Source: Spirochaetaceae bacterium (lineage in GTDB: Bacteria; Spirochaetota; Spirochaetia; Treponematales; Breznakiellaceae). Taken from it: a DNA stretch of 18,830 nt. Position 1 is the stretch's first letter; every line of letters begins with the position of its first letter. Shown here piece after piece: positions 14,889 through 18,830 of this stretch. The notes beneath the pieces were generated by a model, which saw only the letters and a program-made list of their open reading frames with translations, was not told where the DNA came from and did no database searches. The position numbers and the translations under genes were made by a program. The DNA is taken from assembly GCA_031278295.1 (NCBI GenBank), contig JAITKQ010000115.1, forward strand, positions 1 through 18,830, in the 5' to 3' direction.

Positions 14889-16094
14889 ATGGCTAATAAA
14901 GAATTCATCGAAAAAACGCTGCGAAAGGGCGAAGGCGTTTTCCGGCTTAAGCCCACGTTCATACCGAGGCCCTTCGGCGTTGAGGGACGGCGGCTGCGAC
15001 TCCACCCGGACGATTACTTCGCTTACGGGCTAGAGCGCGGTTCAATCAAAGAGAGGTGGATGTCTTCCACCAACGTGGCGCAGAACGGAGCGCTTGCCGG
15101 CCCGGAGGAAGGCTTGAGTTTTGTCGCGGTGGACTACGGCAGCGATGAAAAATTCAGCCTGAAAGAGGCGATTTCTACGCTCGGGGCCGGGATCATCGGG
15201 GCGGAACTGTGGGGAAAGTACTCAGGATTCCCCGTGTTTTCAAAATTTTACGACCTAAAGACGCCTCTTTTCCATCACCTGCACCTGGACATGGCGGCGG
15301 CGGCCCGTGTCGGCAAGCTGGGCAAGCCTGAATGTTACTATTTTCCCCGTCAGTTTGCCAGCCACACCGGAGAAATGAACGCTACCTACTTTGGTTACGA
15401 TCCGGACACGAAGCCGGAGGAGGTAAAACAGCGCCTGCGCGACTACAACAAGGGCGACAACCGGATAACCGAGCTTTCCCGCGCCTGGCGCATAGAGCTG
15501 GGAACAGGCTGGTATTCGCCCGCCGGCGTGATCCACGCGCCCGGTTCCGTGATGACTTACGAGCTAAACTGGAACGGCGATGTAAATTCCGTACACGAAA
15601 ACGTAGTTTCCGGCGTTACCTATTCCCGCGATTTTCTTAACGGGGAATGTCCGCCGGACAGGAAGGACGACATCGACTACATCTTTAGCCTGCTCGACTG
15701 GGAAAAAAACACGGACCCGCACTATAAAAAACGCTTCGGGAGGCCGCCTGTCACGATCGCCAAAAACCCGGACTACGAGGAAAAATGGATTGCTTACGCC
15801 AATGACGGGTATTTCAGCGCGAAAGAGCTTTCCGTGAACCCGGGAAAAAGCGTTACGCTCAGCGAGCCGGCGGCGCACGGGGTGATACTGATCCAAGGAC
15901 ACGGTAGATTCGGGGCGTTTCACTGCGAAACGCCCGGTATGTTGCGTTTCGGACAGCAGAGCGCGGACGAGTACTTTGTGTCGGAAACAGCGGCAAGAAA
16001 GGGTATCGCCGTTACCAACGACAGCCCGGTGGAGCCGCTCGTGCTTTTGAAGAGTTTCGGCCCGAATCATCCCGATGCCCCGGCATCGCTCTGA
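14889..16094 (+). CDS. Double-cupin protein resembling type I mannose-6-phosphate isomerase
   Basis: This 401-residue protein has two cupin-like beta-barrels. The first contains the metal site: H130 and H132 (FHHLHLD), E148 (KPECYYFP) and H216 (YSPAGVIHAPG), the His/His/Glu/His set of metal-dependent sugar isomerases. The C-terminal half (GVILIQGHGRFG, PVEPLVLLKSF) looks like a second barrel lacking the ligands. Phosphomannose isomerases interconvert aldose and ketose phosphates, so a role in remodelling the sugar phosphorylated by the kinase is plausible. The true substrate is unknown. The start is the ATG at 14889, with GGAGG at 14880-14884. A longer frame beginning TTG at 14829 is rejected because that TTG is part of the promoter. 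It is first in an operon with the regulator and kinase. Confidence 0.8.
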   Translation: MANKEFIEKTLRKGEGVFRLKPTFIPRPFGVEGRRLRLHPDDYFAYGLERGSIKERWMSSTNVAQNGALAGPEEGLSFVAVDYGSDEKFSLKEAISTLGAGIIGAELWGKYSGFPVFSKFYDLKTPLFHHLHLDMAAAARVGKLGKPECYYFPRQFASHTGEMNATYFGYDPDTKPEEVKQRLRDYNKGDNRITELSRAWRIELGTGWYSPAGVIHAPGSVMTYELNWNGDVNSVHENVVSGVTYSRDFLNGECPPDRKDDIDYIFSLLDWEKNTDPHYKKRFGRPPVTIAKNPDYEEKWIAYANDGYFSAKELSVNPGKSVTLSEPAAHGVILIQGHGRFGAFHCETPGMLRFGQQSADEYFVSETAARKGIAVTNDSPVEPLVLLKSFGPNHPDAPASL

Positions 16095-16141
16095 TCAAAA
16101 GTATGACATCAACATAATTGTTCATTCGGTAAAACAAACGC

Positions 16142-17077
16142 ATGGATTTTGAAGAAGAGCTTTTGACCAAGGCCGCATGGTACTACTTCATGGGGAAAAA
16201 AACCCAGCAGGAAATTTCCGTACTGCTGGGCGTTTCCCGTATGCGCGTGATCCGGCTTTTGGAAAAGGCAAGCGCGACAGGGCTGGTGCAGTTCAAGCTG
16301 AGGGAAAACAGCGCCCGCCGGATGAATATCGAAAAGCGGCTGATGGAACGCTACGGGCTAAAGGACGCTTTCGTGATACCGACCGCGCCGGATATGGGGA
16401 TAGCCGGCGTGAACGACGCGATAGCGGAGGCGGCGGCGATGTACATCGCAAACCGTATGCGCCCGGACGCTTTCATCAACATAGGCTACGGGGATACTGC
16501 CGGTAAAACGCTCAACAACCTTGCCAAAATCGCGGAAAAGCCGGTTTTCTGCATCTCGCTGACCGGCGGCGTGAGCATTTACCTGCCCAACGCACGGTCG
16601 AATGTTTTTAACGCGCGGCTCTTCCTGATACCGGCCCCGCTCATCGTCTCGTCAAAAGAGATGATGAACGCCGTAATGGACGAACCGCAGGTAAAGAATA
16701 TTTTTCAGATGATAGATATGGCTTCTTTTACCATAGTCGGCATAGGCGGCATGAACGACGAGGCGACAATACTAAAAACCGGCGTACTGTCCCAGAATGA
16801 TTTTTGGCAGCTTAAAATGCAGGGGGCGGTGGGCGATATACTCTGTCATTATTTTGACAGGGACGGGAACGCGCTCGCCACGCCGTTTGAAGATCGCCTG
16901 ATAAGTACGCCGCTTTCACGTATCAAAACCCTGCCCAACGTTATAGGCGTGGCCGCCGGTATGGAAAAACTTGCGGCGATAAAGGGCTGCCTGTCTTACG
17001 GGTACGTCAGTACGCTGATCACCAACGAAGAGACCGCTAAAAAGCTGGCGGGAACCGAAAGCGATGAGGAGGTTTGA
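16142..17077 (+). CDS. lsrR: LsrR-like SorC-family transcriptional regulator
   Basis: The 311-residue protein has a DeoR/SorC-type helix-turn-helix (about 18-45: KKTQQEISVLLGVSRMRVIRLLEK) and a sugar-binding effector domain. That domain has the run of segments typical of LsrR: INIGYGDT, SLTGGVSIYLPN, LIPAPLIVSS, TIVGIGGMNDEATILKTG, GAVGDILCHYFDRDGN, LISTPLSRIKTLPNVIGVAAG and YGYVSTLITNEETAKKL. In E. coli LsrR represses the lsr genes until it binds phospho-AI-2. By analogy this protein probably represses the divergent ABC operon, its own operon, or both, until it binds a phosphorylated sugar. There is no clear ribosome-binding site, and 47 bases separate it from the cupin gene. Its last codons contain the GAGGAGG site of the kinase. 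The ligand is inferred only. Confidence 0.85.
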   Translation: MDFEEELLTKAAWYYFMGKKTQQEISVLLGVSRMRVIRLLEKASATGLVQFKLRENSARRMNIEKRLMERYGLKDAFVIPTAPDMGIAGVNDAIAEAAAMYIANRMRPDAFINIGYGDTAGKTLNNLAKIAEKPVFCISLTGGVSIYLPNARSNVFNARLFLIPAPLIVSSKEMMNAVMDEPQVKNIFQMIDMASFTIVGIGGMNDEATILKTGVLSQNDFWQLKMQGAVGDILCHYFDRDGNALATPFEDRLISTPLSRIKTLPNVIGVAAGMEKLAAIKGCLSYGYVSTLITNEETAKKLAGTESDEEV

Positions 17078-18625
17078 ATGGCTGACTATTTGATGGCGAT
17101 TGACGCGGGTACCGGAAGCGTCAGGGCCGTGATCTTTGACGAGGAGGGGGCGCAGTTGGGGTGCGGACAGCGGGAGTGGTCTCACCGTGAGGACCCCCGC
17201 TACCCCGGCAGCATGGATTTTGACTGGACGGCAAACTGGGGCCTCGTCTGCGCCTGTATAAAAGAGGTGCTGGAAAAAACCGGCGTCAAACGGGAAGCTG
17301 TCGCCGCCGTTTCAACAAGCTGTATGCGGGAAGGCATTGTGCTTTACGATGCGTCCGGGAACGAAATCTGGGCCTGCGCCAATGTCGACTCACGGAGCGG
17401 GGACGAGGTCGCGGAACTCAAGCGCCTGTACCCCGGCCTTGAACAGGAACTCTACGTTGAATCGGGCCAGACCTTTGCGCTCGGCGCCCTGCCCCGCCTG
17501 CTCTGGGTCAAGAATAAGGTGCCTGAGCTGTACAAAAAGACTTCGCGTATCGGGATGTTTAACGACTGGCTGATCTACCGGCTTTCCGGCGTACTCGCCG
17601 TGGAGCCGAGCAACGGCTCCACCACCGGCCTTTTTGATCTGCAAACCCGCCGCTGGGACAGCAGCATCGCCAGGCGGTGCGGGTTGCGGGACGATATATT
17701 TCCGGACGTGGTCGAATGCGGGACGGCGGTGGCCAAGGTTTCGGCGGAAGCCGCCGCCGAAACCGGCCTTGCCGCGGGGACGCCCCTGGTGTCCGGCGGC
17801 GGCGATTGCCAGCTTGGCACGATAGGCGTGGGCGTTGTCAACGTAAACGAAGCTGTAATCTTTGGTGGCAGCTTTTGGCAGTACGAGTTCAACACAGACG
17901 CGGGAAAGCCTTCCCCAAAATGCGATGTCCGCGTAAACTGCCACGCCCTGCCCGCGCTGTGGCAGTACGAGGCGCTCGCCTTTAACCCCGGCCTCGTGAT
18001 GCGCTGGTACCGGGACGGCTTCTGCCAGCCGGAAAAACTCGGCGGCGACGCCTACACGATCATGGACGGCGAGGCGGCAAAGGTGCCGGCGGGCAGCCAC
18101 GGCATGATCTGCGCGTTCTCCAACGTCATGAACTACATAGCATGGCGTCACGCCGCCCCCGCCTTCAGTAACTTTGAGCTTGACGCGGAAAAATTTAACA
18201 AATTCACGTTCTACCGCGCAATCATGGAAAACACGGCGCTTGTTACACTGGGCCACCTGAATCTGGTGGAACAGGCGATCGGCGAAAAACCGGCCAGCGT
18301 GCTCTTTGCCGGCGGCGCGGCAAAGAGCGGACTCTGGGCGCAGATACTGGCGGACGTGCTTGGGATGCCCGTCCGGACGCCTGTGGTAAAGGAGGCAAGC
18401 GCACTGGGCGCCGCGCTGCTTGCCGGCTTCGGCGTCGGCATGTTCGGGGACGTAAAGATCAGCGCCGGAAAACTTGTCAAAATGGAGCGTGAGTTTACGC
18501 CAAACGCGGAAAACCACGGCGTGTACACCGCCGCGTACAGCGACTGGCAAAAAGCATACGCCGCCCACTTAAAGTTGAGCGACGAAGGGATAACAAAGTA
18601 TATGTGGCGCGCGCCCGGATTATGA
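17078..18625 (+). CDS. lsrK: LsrK-like FGGY carbohydrate kinase (autoinducer-2 kinase family)
   Basis: The 515-residue protein is an FGGY kinase whose sequence follows LsrK along its whole length. It has YLMAIDAGTGSVRAVIFD (D9, phosphate loop), PGSMDFDWTANW, CMREGIVLYDASGNEIWACANVDSR, NDWLIYRLSG, PSNGSTTGLFDL, the catalytic loop GGGD (240-243, D243), VRVNCH, MRWYRDGFC, the adenosine motif FAGGAAKSGLWAQILAD (about 410-426) and a C-terminal WRAPGL. LsrK phosphorylates the open form of AI-2 (DPD) in the cytoplasm, trapping it and creating the LsrR inducer. The ATG directly follows the regulator's TGA, with GAGGAGG in place. Other ketose or polyol kinases of this family exist, and the atypical transporter leaves the substrate open. 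Confidence 0.88.
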   Translation: MADYLMAIDAGTGSVRAVIFDEEGAQLGCGQREWSHREDPRYPGSMDFDWTANWGLVCACIKEVLEKTGVKREAVAAVSTSCMREGIVLYDASGNEIWACANVDSRSGDEVAELKRLYPGLEQELYVESGQTFALGALPRLLWVKNKVPELYKKTSRIGMFNDWLIYRLSGVLAVEPSNGSTTGLFDLQTRRWDSSIARRCGLRDDIFPDVVECGTAVAKVSAEAAAETGLAAGTPLVSGGGDCQLGTIGVGVVNVNEAVIFGGSFWQYEFNTDAGKPSPKCDVRVNCHALPALWQYEALAFNPGLVMRWYRDGFCQPEKLGGDAYTIMDGEAAKVPAGSHGMICAFSNVMNYIAWRHAAPAFSNFELDAEKFNKFTFYRAIMENTALVTLGHLNLVEQAIGEKPASVLFAGGAAKSGLWAQILADVLGMPVRTPVVKEASALGAALLAGFGVGMFGDVKISAGKLVKMEREFTPNAENHGVYTAAYSDWQKAYAAHLKLSDEGITKYMWRAPGL

Positions 18626-18668
18626 CGCGCGGAAGCGCCGCCGGGCCGTAAATATTTAGGAGACAATT

Positions 18669-18830
18669 ATGTTTATTGTTGATGAAAAAGATAAAGAATA
18701 CCGTTTTGGGAACAACGGCCCCAAGTACCTTATGCAGGGACCGCGCATGAATTTTGCCGTCGTGCAGTTCATGCCCGGAAATGATTTTCGCGCGCATTAC
18801 CACGATGTGATGGAGGAAAACTTTTATATC
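18669..18830 (+). CDS. Small cupin protein, cut by the window end
   Basis: Only the first 54 residues are present. G37, H43, H45 and E49 fit the cupin motif G-x5-H-x-H-x3-E (in RAHYHDVMEENFYI), so a metal-binding single cupin is likely. AGGAG (18658-18662) lies 6 bases before the ATG, and the 43-base gap after the kinase suggests the same operon. In AI-2 operons the phospho-AI-2 isomerase LsrG and thiolase LsrF occupy this position. LsrG belongs to a different fold, so this cupin would be a replacement, not a homologue. Confidence 0.8.
   Translation, partial: MFIVDEKDKEYRFGNNGPKYLMQGPRMNFAVVQFMPGNDFRAHYHDVMEENFYI

Noticed and set aside
17390..18568. Long open frame (392 codons) on the - strand inside the kinase gene
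   Set aside because: It is the antisense shadow of lsrK. The peptide is rich in His, Arg, Val and Gly with no family motif, while the + strand protein is a clear FGGY kinase.

Overview
The window carries ordinary bacterial DNA of mixed base composition. It is about 60-70% G+C in mutS and nearer 40% in parts of the 6.8-8.2 kb and 12-13.7 kb genes. Several features suggest a spirochaete of the Treponema group, perhaps a gut or free-living one: the lipoprotein signal ends in a relaxed F-A-V-N-C lipobox, genes sit in tight overlapping operons, and the gene families fit. This assignment is an inference from style and memory, not a database result.

Left part (1-5583, + strand): a non-coding or gene-end stretch with two strong, related palindromes leads into a small membrane protein that overlaps mutS (DNA mismatch repair). 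argB (N-acetylglutamate kinase, arginine synthesis) follows after a short gap and overlaps a gene for an exported, single-pass membrane protein of uncertain function. A weak terminator-like structure lies in the convergent gap at about 5683-5733.

Middle part (5733-10799, - strand, read right to left): pgeF (peptidoglycan editing factor of the YfiH/laccase-domain family) is coupled to argS (arginyl-tRNA synthetase). Next come a two-repeat NDP-hexose 2,3-dehydratase and a Gfo/Idh/MocA oxidoreductase of the NDP-hexose 3-ketoreductase type. The last two are consecutive steps in making 2,6-dideoxyhexoses, a pathway best known from actinomycete antibiotic sugars. The gap upstream of pgeF (10800-11189) holds a run of 16 G, a C-rich tract at the pgeF ribosome-binding site and a good TTGACA promoter.

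Right part (11190-18830): a divergent carbohydrate or signal-uptake locus. On the - strand lie a substrate-binding lipoprotein, a two-domain ABC ATPase and a single RbsC/LsrC-type permease. On the + strand, from a near-consensus promoter, lie a double-cupin sugar-isomerase-like protein, an LsrR-like SorC regulator, an LsrK-like FGGY kinase and the start of a small cupin that runs off the window. The kinase and regulator closely resemble the autoinducer-2 (AI-2) proteins LsrK and LsrR. The binding protein does not look like LsrB, there is one permease instead of LsrC plus LsrD, and cupins are present where LsrF and LsrG would be expected. The locus is therefore either a rebuilt AI-2 uptake system or a related pathway for a different small carbohydrate.
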